Shown: positions 1 through 8,987, counted from the first letter of the stretch. The stretch: 64,000 nt of DNA from an uncultured Oceanospirillaceae bacterium (GCA_913057435.1 CAJXNY010000013.1:40232-104231); one strand, 5' to 3'. Notes: generated by a model from the letters alone, not told the origin. Translations and numbers: made by a program.

Positions 1-1398
1 CTGAAACGGATGAACCGTTACGGCATCCTGGGACGTTACCTGCCCGAGTTCGGCGAGATCGTCGGCCAGATGCAGCACGACCTGTTCCATATTTACACCG
101 TTGATGCGCACACCATGAAGGTGATCCAGAAAATGCGTCAGTTCCGTCACCGGGACTATCGCGAACAGTTCCCGATTGCGCACCGCATCACCAATCAGCT
201 GCCCAAAGTCGAGTTGCTGTATATCGCTGGTCTCTACCACGATATCGGCAAAGGCAGGGGCGGTGACCACTCCCAGCTCGGCGCCGGCGATGCCATTGAG
301 TTCTGTCAGCGCCATCACCTTGGCAAATGGGACACTCAGCTGGTTGCCTGGCTGGTCCGCAACCACCTGCTAATGTCGATGACCGCTCAGCGTAAAGACA
401 TTTCTGACCCCGAAGTCATCCATCACTTCGCCGGTCAGGTGGGCGACCAGCTGCATCTTGATTACCTCTACGCACTGACCGTGGCCGACATCAACGCCAC
501 CAACCACAGCCTGTGGAACAGCTGGCGCGCCACACTGATGCGCCAACTCTACACCGAAACAAAACGCACCCTGCGTCGCGGACTGGAATGCCCGGTCAAC
601 AAAGAAGACCGTATCGAACAGATACAGCACGAAACCATGGCCAGCCTGCAGCGCCAGGGGCTGAATGAATCTAGCGTACTGGAATTCTGGAGCACCCTGG
701 GTGATGACTACTTTTTGCGCGAAACGGCCCAGAGCATCAGCTGGCACACCCGCGCTATCCTGGAACACACAGATAAAGAGCTACCGCTGATCCTGATTCG
801 CCAGACCTCGCATCGCCTTTACGAAGGTGCGACCGAGATTTTCATCTACAGCCGCGATCTGCCTAATCTGTTTGCGGCCACCGTGGCCGCAATGGACCAG
901 CTCAACCTGAACATCCAGGATGCGCGTGTTATCGCCACCGATAACGGCTATACCCTCAACACATTCACCGTACTCACCGACAACGACGAGCCGCTATCGG
1001 AAAACCCCGACCAGCTGGAATACATCGCCAACCACCTGGTGGAACAGCTCGACGACCCCGATGATTATCCGGCCATTATCCAGCACCACGTGCCACGCCA
1101 GCTGAAACTGTTCGCTACCCGCACCATGGTTCGGCTGAGTAACGACCCCACCGCGCTGATTACCATTCTTGAAGTCCAGACCGCCGACCGCCCCGGCCTG
1201 CTGGCCCGCATTGGCCGTATTTTCGTCGAAAATCAGATCGCTGTACGCAAAGCAAAAATTTCCAGCGTGGGCGAACGGGTCGAAGATTTCTTCTTTATTA
1301 CCGATGAGCAGGGCCAGCCAATTTCGGACCCCGAACTGTGCCATCGCCTGCAGAATCAGCTCTGCCAGCAACTGGACGAACATATCCAGCAACAATAA
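1..1398 (+). CDS. glnD: GlnD, bifunctional uridylyltransferase/uridylyl-removing enzyme (3' part)
   Basis: This is the C-terminal half of the PII uridylyltransferase/uridylyl-removing enzyme, which reads glutamine and modifies PII proteins to control nitrogen assimilation in the cytoplasm. The frame is open from the first base, so the nucleotidyltransferase domain lies to the left of the window; the full protein is usually near 890 residues and about 465 are visible. An HD phosphohydrolase core is seen as YHDIGKGRGGDHS near base 235. Two C-terminal ACT domains follow; the last contains TADRPGLLARIGRIF and ends at the stop. The ATG at base 10 is internal to the gene and not its start. The product call is secure. 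Confidence 0.95.
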   Translation: MKRMNRYGILGRYLPEFGEIVGQMQHDLFHIYTVDAHTMKVIQKMRQFRHRDYREQFPIAHRITNQLPKVELLYIAGLYHDIGKGRGGDHSQLGAGDAIEFCQRHHLGKWDTQLVAWLVRNHLLMSMTAQRKDISDPEVIHHFAGQVGDQLHLDYLYALTVADINATNHSLWNSWRATLMRQLYTETKRTLRRGLECPVNKEDRIEQIQHETMASLQRQGLNESSVLEFWSTLGDDYFLRETAQSISWHTRAILEHTDKELPLILIRQTSHRLYEGATEIFIYSRDLPNLFAATVAAMDQLNLNIQDARVIATDNGYTLNTFTVLTDNDEPLSENPDQLEYIANHLVEQLDDPDDYPAIIQHHVPRQLKLFATRTMVRLSNDPTALITILEVQTADRPGLLARIGRIFVENQIAVRKAKISSVGERVEDFFFITDEQGQPISDPELCHRLQNQLCQQLDEHIQQQ

Positions 1399-1424
1399 AC
1401 GCCGTATTTTTTGAGGACACCGTC

Positions 1425-1718
1425 ATGGACAAACAGACTGAACTGGAAATTGAGGCCGCCGTCTTCCGGCGCCTGCTGTCCCACCTGGACAGCCATAAAG
1501 AGGTACAGAACATCGATTTGATGAACCTGGCCTCATTCTGCCGTAACTGCCTGTCCAAATGGTATATGGCCGAAGCAGATACGCGTGGCGAAAGCGTCGA
1601 TTACGATGCCGCACGTGAACGGGTCTATGGCGAACCGTATGACGACTGGAAAGAAAAACACCAGCAGCAAGCCACTGCCGAACAGCTGGAAAAATTTGCT
1701 CAGAAAACCGGTAAATAA
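1425..1718 (+). CDS. DUF1244-family small cytoplasmic protein
   Basis: A 97-residue acidic protein follows glnD by 26 bases on the same strand and is probably cotranscribed with it. It matches my memory of the DUF1244 family, short helical proteins common in proteobacteria, with the conserved block FCRNCLSKWYMAEAD near residues 38-52 and a lysine/glutamine-rich tail. A CxxC pair sits in this block, but no metal binding can be concluded from it. The start is the ATG preceded by TTGAGGAC. No function is established from sequence. A strong hairpin terminator lies downstream and separates it from the convergent flagellar genes. Confidence 0.75.
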   Translation: MDKQTELEIEAAVFRRLLSHLDSHKEVQNIDLMNLASFCRNCLSKWYMAEADTRGESVDYDAARERVYGEPYDDWKEKHQQQATAEQLEKFAQKTGK

Positions 1719-1756
1719 CACTGCCTTGAAAGAAGTTTTTCATTATAGCCAGAGCA

Positions 1757-1785
1757 TAAAAAAGGCGCCTTAAGCGCCTTTTTTC
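1757..1785. terminator. Bidirectional rho-independent terminator
   Basis: The palindrome GGCGCCTTAAGCGCC is flanked by A-run and T-run on both sides, so it can stop transcription from glnD/DUF1244 on the plus strand and from flgP on the minus strand. Confidence 0.85.
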
Positions 1786-1800
1786 ACCGCCGCGTTCACA

Positions 1801-2277
1801 TTAACGCGCCACTTTCATATCCACCCAGGCACGTTGCACCTGGTTCATATCCACTTCCAGCGTTGTCGCATAGGTGTCTTTCTGAATCGGGAACGTTTTC
1901 ACCACCCGCGCACCCCGTACAATCCCCGACACTGCCGCCTTGAACTGATCGCTTTCAACGATCATATCTTTAACCCGCGACGTACCGAACAGGTACTGGC
2001 CATGCACAATGGCTGCCAGCTCCTGATACGCCCGCAACTTGGACGCACGCATCGCTACAATCATCTTATGCTCACGGCTTTTGCCTGGCTGCAGGCTGAT
2101 CGGCGCATAGCCTGTTGCCCGCACCCAGTGCGGTGGCTGAGGTTTTTGCTGTACCAGCCGATCGCCAGACCTCGGCATTGACGACGCAATTTCTTTGGCC
2201 GACTCGGTTATGGTTTCACAACCACTGAGCAACACCAGCAAGGCTGTAACCAGCCCCAGTTTAATCAATCGCATCAT
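1801..2277 (-). CDS. flgP: FlgP, LPP20-family outer-membrane lipoprotein of the flagellar H-ring
   Basis: A 158-residue lipoprotein has a signal peptide ending in the lipobox LLSGC, followed by an LPP20-like domain with the block PHWVRATGYAPI and the helix MRASKLRAYQELA. In vibrios and related bacteria FlgP forms an outer-membrane disc around the motor and works with FlgO and FlgT in motility. Its start ATG overlaps the flgO stop in an ATGA arrangement, so the two genes are translationally coupled. ATGATG allows a start three bases later. The flgO-flgP-flgT neighbourhood supports the assignment over other LPP20 lipoproteins. Confidence 0.85.
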   Translation of the reverse strand: MMRLIKLGLVTALLVLLSGCETITESAKEIASSMPRSGDRLVQQKPQPPHWVRATGYAPISLQPGKSREHKMIVAMRASKLRAYQELAAIVHGQYLFGTSRVKDMIVESDQFKAAVSGIVRGARVVKTFPIQKDTYATTLEVDMNQVQRAWVDMKVAR

Positions 2278-3017
2278 TTTACCCCTGCCGGCCCCTGAGC
2301 ATTTTCAATAATCATCCCTTTGCGCATCGCCGTTAATGGATCATATCCCGGCAATGCCCCTTCCAGCTGATCATTCGCTATATGCGCCTGCCCACTGGCA
2401 ACCACCTGACGAGTTGTTGTATCCAGCACCCGGGCATTAATCACAATACCGTCTGGATAGCGGGCATAGGTGCCGGTCAGGACAAAATAAATCCGAAAAC
2501 GACTGCGTAAACCGGATAGCTGTTTAGCACTCAGTGCAGACTTGACCGTGGTATTCATACTCACAGCACGGTAGTCCACCAGGTTAAACCCGCGAGACTG
2601 CAACTGATAAACAAACGATTCACTGATCCGCTCACCCAGTGCATTCTGTTTTTGTACGTGAGGCCGCTCAACAAACGGCATCACCGCCAGCGGCAGGCGT
2701 TGAACGCGCGCCTGATTCAGGCCTTCTTCAATCAGCGCCCCTATATCACGGGTCGCCACACTGACCGGGTCAGACAACACCGGCATCGGCGGCACCATCA
2801 CAGTCTGCGCGCTAGCTTCCATCGTATCAACAGCTACCGCTGGCTCCGTACTCGTCGCATCAGCGACCTCTGCTGGCGTGACTAAAGCAGAGTCCTGTAA
2901 ATAAAGAGGCTGCTCCTTGCCCTGAGGAAAGAATGGCTCTGTTTGCGCACCTGCCAGCGCCACTGTGGCGACACCAGACATTAAGGCGCCCACCAGAGGT
3001 AACAGGAAAAATCTCAT
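2274..3017 (-). CDS. flgO: FlgO, flagellar H-ring-associated protein
   Basis: This 247-residue exported protein is the FlgO partner of FlgP. It has a signal peptide (hydrophobic stretch LPLVGALMSGVATVALA), a low-complexity linker of about 60 residues, then the FlgO domain with LAVMPFVERPH, ERISESFVYQLQSRGFNLVDY and YFVLTGTYARYPDGIVINAR. FlgO of vibrios is a lipoprotein, but no lipobox cysteine is visible here; cleavage after ALAG by signal peptidase I looks more likely. It is the first gene of a two-gene unit with flgP and is transcribed away from flgT. The upstream region carries a FliA-like promoter element. Confidence 0.82.
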   Translation of the reverse strand: MRFFLLPLVGALMSGVATVALAGAQTEPFFPQGKEQPLYLQDSALVTPAEVADATSTEPAVAVDTMEASAQTVMVPPMPVLSDPVSVATRDIGALIEEGLNQARVQRLPLAVMPFVERPHVQKQNALGERISESFVYQLQSRGFNLVDYRAVSMNTTVKSALSAKQLSGLRSRFRIYFVLTGTYARYPDGIVINARVLDTTTRQVVASGQAHIANDQLEGALPGYDPLTAMRKGMIIENAQGPAGVK

Positions 3018-3111
3018 TCCATCGTCTCCGCTATATTCGCTTATCAGCCGTAATCTATCACAAAAGCCCCAAAGCCATTGATCAAATCAGAACAGATTAA
3101 AACTCGTAGCC

Positions 3112-3171
3112 CTATAGTATCGGCATGGAGCAGTGATTTTTAACTATCGCATTAGATTGAATCGCCGATAG
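3112..3171. promoter_or_regulatory. Divergent FliA (sigma-28)-like promoter elements between flgO and flgT
   Basis: On the minus strand GCCGATAC (3124-3117) matches seven of eight positions of the flagellar sigma-28 -10 box, with TAAA 14 bases upstream. On the plus strand GCCGATAG (3164-3171) is an equally good -10 box facing flgT, but its -35 region (TATC at the expected distance) is poor. The direction towards flgO is the better supported of the two. Confidence 0.5.
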
Positions 3172-3219
3172 AATGTAAATAATGTTGCCTGAACCTGATG
3201 GACCGCGGACTTTTAAACC

Positions 3220-4434
3220 ATGTATAGCGCCCTGTTACCTCTGTTTTTTAGCCTCTTTGCATTACTGTTTTCAACCCTGGCACCTGCCGTTACCGTCGTC
3301 GCAGAAGGCAGAGCCCTGATTCTGGATAATGATCTGACGTCTGCAGAAGAAGCCGCGCTCCAGGATGCGACTCAACAAGCCTCCATGCAAGCCGCGGTGT
3401 ATGTCAGCAGCAACCAGCACCTGCGTGATGGCATTCTCGAAGTTGATAATATGCAGATCGCGACGCTGGGCAGAGTCAGCGATATCAAAATCCTCGACAA
3501 AAAAGTGATCGGTCGCCAGTACATAGTCCGCATTCAGGCCGACGTGAACAGCGATACCGGTTGCGAGAATGGTAACAGCAACCGTTATCTTAAATCCGTG
3601 GCCATTGCGGCTTTCCCTCTGGAGCGCCCTACCCAGGCCAACCGCGGCGGCCTGGCCGACATTGAACATGGCCTGAGCCGTAAACTGCTACAACGGATGC
3701 AGGGCATCGAGTTTCTGCAGCCCATCAATGCGACCAATATCAATCTGCATCCCAATTTGCAGACTGCTGCCAGCCGCCAGCTCGACAACGGCGCACTCAC
3801 CACCGTGGTCGCCAACAGCCGCAACCTGAACGTTCAGTACATTGTGTCAGGCGTCATTCGCGATATGTCGATGGTGGACCAGCGTGCCGCTCAGCAGGAC
3901 AACTACTTTATCGACCTGTACAACCGGCTGGATTACAAAAGTAAAAAACATCTGCGCACCCTGTCCTTCGACCTGTTCCTGCATGATGGCTACACTGGTG
4001 CACTGCTGTGGCAAAAGCGCTACCAGACAGCTGGCCTGTGGCACTACGAACCCGAATTCCGTACCGGCTTTAGCAGCGCAGCGTTTGGCCAGAGTGACTA
4101 TGGCCAGAAAATCGAAATGCTGCTCGGCGAGATGAATAAAGAAGTCGCCGAAGAACTGCGCTGCCGCCCGTTCTCTGCGCGCATCACCCGCACTGATGAC
4201 CGCACCCTGTGGATTACAGCAGGTAAACTGGATGGCCTGTCTCGTGGTGACAAAGTCACCGTCTACCGCCGCTCCACCGCCTACACCGACGGCCTGATGA
4301 CCCAGGAACAACTGACAAATACCCGTGCTACCGCGATTATAGAAGAGGTTCAGCCCACCTTTTCCACGGCGCGCTTAAGCCAGGATTCAGGCATTTTGAA
4401 TATAAGAGAGGGCGACGTCGTCAAAGCCTGGTAA
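3220..4434 (+). CDS. flgT: FlgT, flagellar H-ring assembly protein
   Basis: A 404-residue periplasmic protein has an N-terminal signal peptide (FFSLFALLFSTLAPAVT). It has the three-part layout of FlgT: an N-terminal domain with EEAALQDATQQASMQAAVYVSS, a middle domain with IAAFPLERP and VQYIVSGVIRDMS, and a C-terminal small beta domain with LWITAGKLDGLSRGDKVTVYRR. FlgT builds the H-ring outside the LP ring and is needed for stator and T-ring assembly in sodium-driven polar flagella. It is divergent from flgO-flgP. The length agrees with the family (about 375-400 residues). Confidence 0.88.
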   Translation: MYSALLPLFFSLFALLFSTLAPAVTVVAEGRALILDNDLTSAEEAALQDATQQASMQAAVYVSSNQHLRDGILEVDNMQIATLGRVSDIKILDKKVIGRQYIVRIQADVNSDTGCENGNSNRYLKSVAIAAFPLERPTQANRGGLADIEHGLSRKLLQRMQGIEFLQPINATNINLHPNLQTAASRQLDNGALTTVVANSRNLNVQYIVSGVIRDMSMVDQRAAQQDNYFIDLYNRLDYKSKKHLRTLSFDLFLHDGYTGALLWQKRYQTAGLWHYEPEFRTGFSSAAFGQSDYGQKIEMLLGEMNKEVAEELRCRPFSARITRTDDRTLWITAGKLDGLSRGDKVTVYRRSTAYTDGLMTQEQLTNTRATAIIEEVQPTFSTARLSQDSGILNIREGDVVKAW

Positions 4435-4506
4435 GTGATGTTCGAACATGAGTCACAGAGTCGGTTTTAAACAGCCTCTGTGACGATATTCTCCAGTCGC
4501 ATCCAT

Positions 4507-4534
4507 TTCACCGTTCTGTAAAGAACCGTATAAT
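4507..4534 (+). promoter_or_regulatory. Sigma-70-type promoter for the ZapB-like gene
   Basis: A perfect TATAAT at 4529-4534 has TTCACC sixteen bases upstream (four of six matches to TTGACA). It lies 35 bases before the ATG of the coiled-coil gene. Confidence 0.55.
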
Positions 4535-4568
4535 CAGGCCTTTCGCCCCCCTGAATATTGGAAGACTC

Positions 4569-4772
4569 ATGCACAAAGAATTACTGGAACAACTGGAATC
4601 AAAAATTGGTCAGCTGCTTGACGAAGTTGAACTGCTTCGAATGGAAGTGACTGAGCTGAAAGAAGAGAAAGGCCAGCTGGCAAATAACAATGCCAGCCTG
4701 GAAGAAGCACAGAACGAGTCGACCGACCGTCTGAAAGGCCTGCTGGCCCGCTTTGCACAGGACGAGAGCTAA
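4569..4772 (+). CDS. ZapB-like small coiled-coil protein
   Basis: This 67-residue protein is predicted to be one continuous coiled coil, with heptad-spaced leucines (LLEQLESKIGQLLDEVELL) and a C-terminal DRLKGLLARF. The pattern LExKxxQxxDxxxLLxMExxELKE and the closing RLxxLLxRF resemble ZapB, which crosslinks ZapA/FtsZ and anchors the Z ring, though the protein is shorter than E. coli ZapB. Pseudomonads have a similar protein annotated only as a conserved family. A 7-bp hairpin (CGAGAGC/GCTCTCG, 4763-4779) surrounds its stop codon but has no U-run. Confidence 0.65.
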   Translation: MHKELLEQLESKIGQLLDEVELLRMEVTELKEEKGQLANNNASLEEAQNESTDRLKGLLARFAQDES

Positions 4773-4800
4773 GCTCTCGCCCCGCTGGCGGCTGGATCTG

Positions 4801-5460
4801 TCAGATCTGGCCGCGAATGCTCAGCTCTACCCGGCGATTCTGCTGCCGACCCGCCGCAACATCATTACCAGCCACCGGATAACGCTCACCGTAGCCATGC
4901 GTGCTAACACGGGCAGACCGAACACCCTGACCAATCATATAATCCGCCACACTAAACGCCCGACGTTCAGATAGCTGCTGATTAGACTCAAAGCTGCCGA
5001 CACTGTCGGTATACCCGGCCACTTCGATCAGACTACGATCAAATTCAGTCAACACCCGCGTAACCGAGTCCAGCGTACGGTGGAAGCGGGGCTGCAGACG
5101 ATCCGCACCGGTGGCAAACGTTACATTGCCCGGCATGATCAACCGGATAGAGTCTTTCCCTACCCGTTCAACACGAACGCCCGTTGCTTCCAACTCCTGA
5201 CGCAGCAGCGCTTCCTGCTGATCCATGTAATAGCCCACACCGCCACCCACAGCACCACCGACCAGTGCACCGGTCAGCGCCCCACGCCCACGGTCTTTCT
5301 TACTGGATACCGCAGCACCCAGTACAGCACCGGCCAGGGCACCAATACCGGCACCGGTCGCTGTACTGCTGGTTTTGCTATCCCGGGTATAAGGGTCTGT
5401 TGTCTGACAACCCGCCAGGGTCGCCGCGGCCAGCACAACAGCAATCGTCAGTTTTTTCAT
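4801..5460 (-). CDS. OmpA-family lipoprotein with glycine-zipper domain (YiaD-like)
   Basis: This 219-residue outer-membrane lipoprotein starts at the ATG of MKKLTIAVVLAAATLAGC, a typical lipobox. Residues 35-80 form a glycine-zipper segment (GIGALAGAVLGAAV, GALVGGAVGGGVGYY). A C-terminal OmpA-like peptidoglycan-binding domain follows, with IEVAGYTDSVGS, NQQLSERRAFSVADYMIGQG and the closing QNRRVELSI. The role is probably tethering the outer membrane to peptidoglycan. The open frame extends 13 codons upstream, but the lipoprotein signal fixes the start. It converges with the ZapB-like gene. Confidence 0.88.
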   Translation of the reverse strand: MKKLTIAVVLAAATLAGCQTTDPYTRDSKTSSTATGAGIGALAGAVLGAAVSSKKDRGRGALTGALVGGAVGGGVGYYMDQQEALLRQELEATGVRVERVGKDSIRLIMPGNVTFATGADRLQPRFHRTLDSVTRVLTEFDRSLIEVAGYTDSVGSFESNQQLSERRAFSVADYMIGQGVRSARVSTHGYGERYPVAGNDVAAGRQQNRRVELSIRGQI

Positions 5461-5825
5461 AATAATCACGTACTCCAGTGAACCAGCGCAGGCTTCCATA
5501 TAGCCCGCAACTCGGCAATTCAGACTGCGAGTTTACCGCCTGTCATACTCTGGCTCATGCTATTTACTAACAAAAACCCTCGACCACAGGCCTGCCAACC
5601 CGACAGATAAATAGTGGTTAATTTTATGCAGTGCAGCATTAACCCCAGCTGACAACGCTCAACCCACTGATTTCAGTCTGGCCAGCCCCGCCAACAATGG
5701 ATAGAATGTTGCGTCTGTAACAGGCGTTCGCTGCCCCGCCCACACGCACTCAATTTACATGCTCGACGGGACATAGGCGACACCTCAAGGTATCACACGT
5801 AGTACACCACCCCGAGGACCAGTCA
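5461..5825. other. Gene-free upstream region of fabY and the OmpA-family gene
   Basis: This 365-base divergent intergenic region must contain the promoters of both flanking genes. I see no credible open frame and no clear palindromic operator. GAGG at 5813-5816 serves as the ribosome-binding site of fabY. Confidence 0.5.
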
Positions 5826-7736
5826 TTGGCACAGCTACCCGTTATCGTTGGTTTTGGCGGCATAAACCCAGCCGGGCGCGCATCATTCCACCATGCCTAT
5901 CGTCGCCTGATCATGGACAGCCTGTCTGATCAGCAGCGCACCGAAACGCTTCTCAGCCTTGCTGCCCTGATGGGATTGAGCCGCTATGAAAATGGTAGCT
6001 ACCTGAACAGCGCCGGTGAACCGATCAGCGCCCAGGCGCTGGCCGCAGACATTGAGCAGCAGGTGCGGAATAACACCCTGATTCGCCAGATTCAGGAAGA
6101 TTGCTTTGACGTAAACAACGTCATGTTCAATCGCCCGGCCAGCGCCAGCAACCCGGACGGCGACATTCGCTTCCAGCTGCGCAAGCGCCAGATGCCGCTG
6201 CAGATTCCCACCAACTGGCAGGTAACTGAAAGCAGCCCGGGACTGTTCGACATTATCGTCACCGGCGCGCTGGAGGTGATATTCCCGGACAGCAAACAGG
6301 CACCGGTACAGTCAGCCGGTCAGCTGCCAACCGGGTTCAAGCCCGGCAAGCTGTACCAGTCACGCAACCATCCGCGCAACCTGCAGATGACCGTTTACGG
6401 TGCTTCCGACGCACTGTTCTCCAGCGGTATGGCCTTCGAAGATATCGCCAGCCGCCTGCGTCCGGATCAGATTGCCGTCTACGCCAGCAACTCTATCGGC
6501 CAGCTGGATGACTTCGGCTTTGGCGGATTAACCAAATATCCGGCGATCGGCAAGCGCACCACCTCAAAGCAGATGCCACTGGGTTATGCCCAGATGCCCG
6601 CTGACTTTATCAACGCCTACCTGCTTGGCAGTGTCGGCACCACCGGCGGCGCGCTGGGTGCCTGTGCCACCTTCCTCTACAACCTGCGCAGCGGTGTCGA
6701 TGATATTCGCAGCGGTCGACGTAAAGTCGTGCTGGTTGGCGGTAGCGATGCACCAGTGATTCCTGAGGTGATCGAAGGCTTCCGTGCCATGGGCGCACTG
6801 GCAGAAGACAAAGATCTGCGGGCGCTGGATGGCGTTAACGAACTGACCGCCGCCCATTACCGTCGTGCCTGCCGCCCATTCGGTAACAACTGCGGCTTCA
6901 CCATTGGTGAATCCAGCCAGTTTATTCTGCTGATGGCGGATGATCTGGCACTGGAAATGGGCGCACAGATCTTCGGCTGTGTGCCTGAAGTCTTTGTGAA
7001 TGCCGACGGCCACAAAAAATCGATTTCTGCTCCGGGTATTGGTAACTACATCACCCTGGGTAAAGCCGCCGCACTGGTCGAGAACATGCTGGGGACTGAG
7101 TCGCTGCGCCAGCGCAGCTTCGTCCAGGCTCATGGCACCAGCACCCCGCAGAATCGGGTCACTGAGTCCCATGTGATCAACGAGATTGCCAAGGCCTATG
7201 GTATTGGTCACTGGCCGGTATCCGCCGTTAAGGCGTATCTGGGCCATTCCCAGGGTACCGCCGGTGGCGATCAGCTGACCACCTCGCTGGGCGTCTGGGC
7301 ACACGGTATTATTCCGGGCCTGACCACCACCGGCGTGATTGCCGATGATGTCCACCAGAGCAACCTGCTGCTGCCATTGCAGCACCTGGAAGTCGGCGTT
7401 AATGGCATGGACACCGTACTGCTGAATTCCAAAGGGTTTGGCGGTAACAACGCCTCGGCCCCGGTATTGTCACCGGCGATCACCGAGCAGCTGCTCAGCC
7501 GTCGCCATGGTGAGAAAGCCATGCAAGACCTGCGTAACAAGCAGGAAGCCACCATTGAACAGGCTGCCGTTTACGAACAGCAGTCCCTGCGCGGTGAAGC
7601 GCGGCCGATCTACCGTTATGACCACAATGTGCTCAGCGGTGAAGACCTTAGCATCAGCCATGGCGAGATCCAGCTGCCAGGCTACGCCAAAGCTGTTGAT
7701 CTGAATGTAGAAAACCCATTTGACGATATGTGCTGA
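5826..7736 (+). CDS. fabY: FabY-type beta-ketoacyl synthase
   Basis: This 636-residue thiolase-fold condensing enzyme resembles the Pseudomonas aeruginosa FabY enzyme, which starts fatty-acid synthesis by condensing acetyl-CoA with malonyl-ACP in place of FabH. The catalytic triad is visible: Cys280 in GALGACATF, His436 in VQAHGTSTPQ and His474 in YLGHSQGTAGG. Length is far above a single FabF/FabB (about 410) and fits FabY. The start is a TTG with GAGG nine bases upstream; no ATG lies nearby upstream. It is followed 47 bases later by a small lipoprotein gene on the same strand. Confidence 0.88.
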   Translation: MAQLPVIVGFGGINPAGRASFHHAYRRLIMDSLSDQQRTETLLSLAALMGLSRYENGSYLNSAGEPISAQALAADIEQQVRNNTLIRQIQEDCFDVNNVMFNRPASASNPDGDIRFQLRKRQMPLQIPTNWQVTESSPGLFDIIVTGALEVIFPDSKQAPVQSAGQLPTGFKPGKLYQSRNHPRNLQMTVYGASDALFSSGMAFEDIASRLRPDQIAVYASNSIGQLDDFGFGGLTKYPAIGKRTTSKQMPLGYAQMPADFINAYLLGSVGTTGGALGACATFLYNLRSGVDDIRSGRRKVVLVGGSDAPVIPEVIEGFRAMGALAEDKDLRALDGVNELTAAHYRRACRPFGNNCGFTIGESSQFILLMADDLALEMGAQIFGCVPEVFVNADGHKKSISAPGIGNYITLGKAAALVENMLGTESLRQRSFVQAHGTSTPQNRVTESHVINEIAKAYGIGHWPVSAVKAYLGHSQGTAGGDQLTTSLGVWAHGIIPGLTTTGVIADDVHQSNLLLPLQHLEVGVNGMDTVLLNSKGFGGNNASAPVLSPAITEQLLSRRHGEKAMQDLRNKQEATIEQAAVYEQQSLRGEARPIYRYDHNVLSGEDLSISHGEIQLPGYAKAVDLNVENPFDDMC

Positions 7737-7783
7737 GCGCATTGCGCCCAGCCTTTGCCAATCTGACCCAGGAAAAATAACGG

Positions 7784-8194
7784 ATGAAGTTCGCTGCGCT
7801 GCTGCTGACCGCCCTGACCCTGACCGGCTGCCTCTCGATGGAGAGCCTGAAACCTGATACCACCAAGGACACCAGTTTCTATCGACTGGATGCTAACAGT
7901 CGCATGTTCTGCCGGGGGGAAACCAACCTCTGTCAGGATCTGATCCTGATCGCCTCCTCCAGCCACCTGCTGCAACAGGTCGAGCAAGCCTATGGCAGCA
8001 CGATCGAAACCAATAACACCGTGCGCGGCCTGATGAAACTGGTGCTACAGCCAGCCGACCAGGCCTATACCGCTCAGCCACTGCCAGGCCTGCAGTATCA
8101 ATACAAACTACCCATCACTGAGCGTACAACTCAACTGTGGAACCTGCTTAAACAGGCCCATACCGACCACTACGGCTCAAACAACGCGCTGTAG
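7784..8194 (+). CDS. Small lipoprotein of unknown function
   Basis: A 136-residue protein begins with the lipoprotein signal MKFAALLLTALTLTGC. The mature part has two cysteines (MFCRGETNLC) and no domain I recognise. It follows fabY closely, so cotranscription is possible, but no functional link can be stated. Its 3' end overlaps the convergent tatD-family gene by 18 bases. Confidence 0.7.
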   Translation: MKFAALLLTALTLTGCLSMESLKPDTTKDTSFYRLDANSRMFCRGETNLCQDLILIASSSHLLQQVEQAYGSTIETNNTVRGLMKLVLQPADQAYTAQPLPGLQYQYKLPITERTTQLWNLLKQAHTDHYGSNNAL

Positions 8195-8956
8195 TAATAG
8201 CTGACGAGCGGTGGCCGTGGTCACCGCCGCCACCTCCTCCAGCGAAATCCCGCGCAGTTGCGCAATCACCTGCGCCACCTCCCGTACCCGTTGTGGACAG
8301 TTCGGCTGATCCCGATACTGCGCTAATGGCATATCCGGCCCATCCGTTTCCAGCACCATCGCTGCCAGTGGCAGCGTGCTCGCCAGCTGACGCACCTTGC
8401 TGGCCCGCGCGTAAGTCACCGTGCCGCCAAACCCCAGCACAAAACCCAGCTCAATATACTGCTGAGCTTGCTGCGCACTGCCTGAAAACGCATGAACGAT
8501 CCCCCCACTGGGCAGCTTCAACCGCCGTAGCAGCGCCAGCACCTGATCATGGGCTTTACGCACATGCAGCAGCACCGGCAGCTGGTGCTGCTGCGCTAAC
8601 CGCAGCTGAGCCTGAAACAACGTCATTTGCGCGCCTCGATCCACATCAGCCATAAAAAAATCCAGCCCGATTTCACCTACAGCCACCGTGTCCGGCTGTG
8701 CTAACAGCGCGTCCAGCTGCAGCAATGCCTGAGTAAAATCACCATGCTGCGCCATAAAACAGGGATGCAGGCCAAACGCAGGCACCAGCCGTTTGTCCGC
8801 CCGGCAAAAACGCTGTAATGCCAGCCAGTCATCCTGCAAGACGCCGGGCACCACAACCAGACCCACACCCACCGCCTGGGCAGCGTCCAGCAGCTGCGGT
8901 GCCTGGGCCCGCAGGATCGGAAAATCCATATGACAGTGACTGTCGATCAATTCCAT
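8177..8956 (-). CDS. TatD-family metal-dependent hydrolase
   Basis: A 259-residue TIM-barrel hydrolase of the TatD/YcfH/YjjV group, cytoplasmic Mg-dependent DNases or phosphodiesterases. Metal ligands are seen in DSHCHMDF near the N terminus, VGEIGLDF in the middle, LLHVRKAHDQ, IVHAFSGS and LETDGPDMP near the C terminus. The start is the ATG immediately before ELIDSHCH; the longer open frame upstream reads cysteine-rich, low-complexity sequence and is not credible. The ending with a Leu/Gln-rich helix is usual for the YjjV branch. Confidence 0.88.
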   Translation of the reverse strand: MELIDSHCHMDFPILRAQAPQLLDAAQAVGVGLVVVPGVLQDDWLALQRFCRADKRLVPAFGLHPCFMAQHGDFTQALLQLDALLAQPDTVAVGEIGLDFFMADVDRGAQMTLFQAQLRLAQQHQLPVLLHVRKAHDQVLALLRRLKLPSGGIVHAFSGSAQQAQQYIELGFVLGFGGTVTYARASKVRQLASTLPLAAMVLETDGPDMPLAQYRDQPNCPQRVREVAQVIAQLRGISLEEVAAVTTATARQLLLQRVV

Positions 8957-8987
8957 CAACACACACCCTGCCACTGATAGCCAGCCC

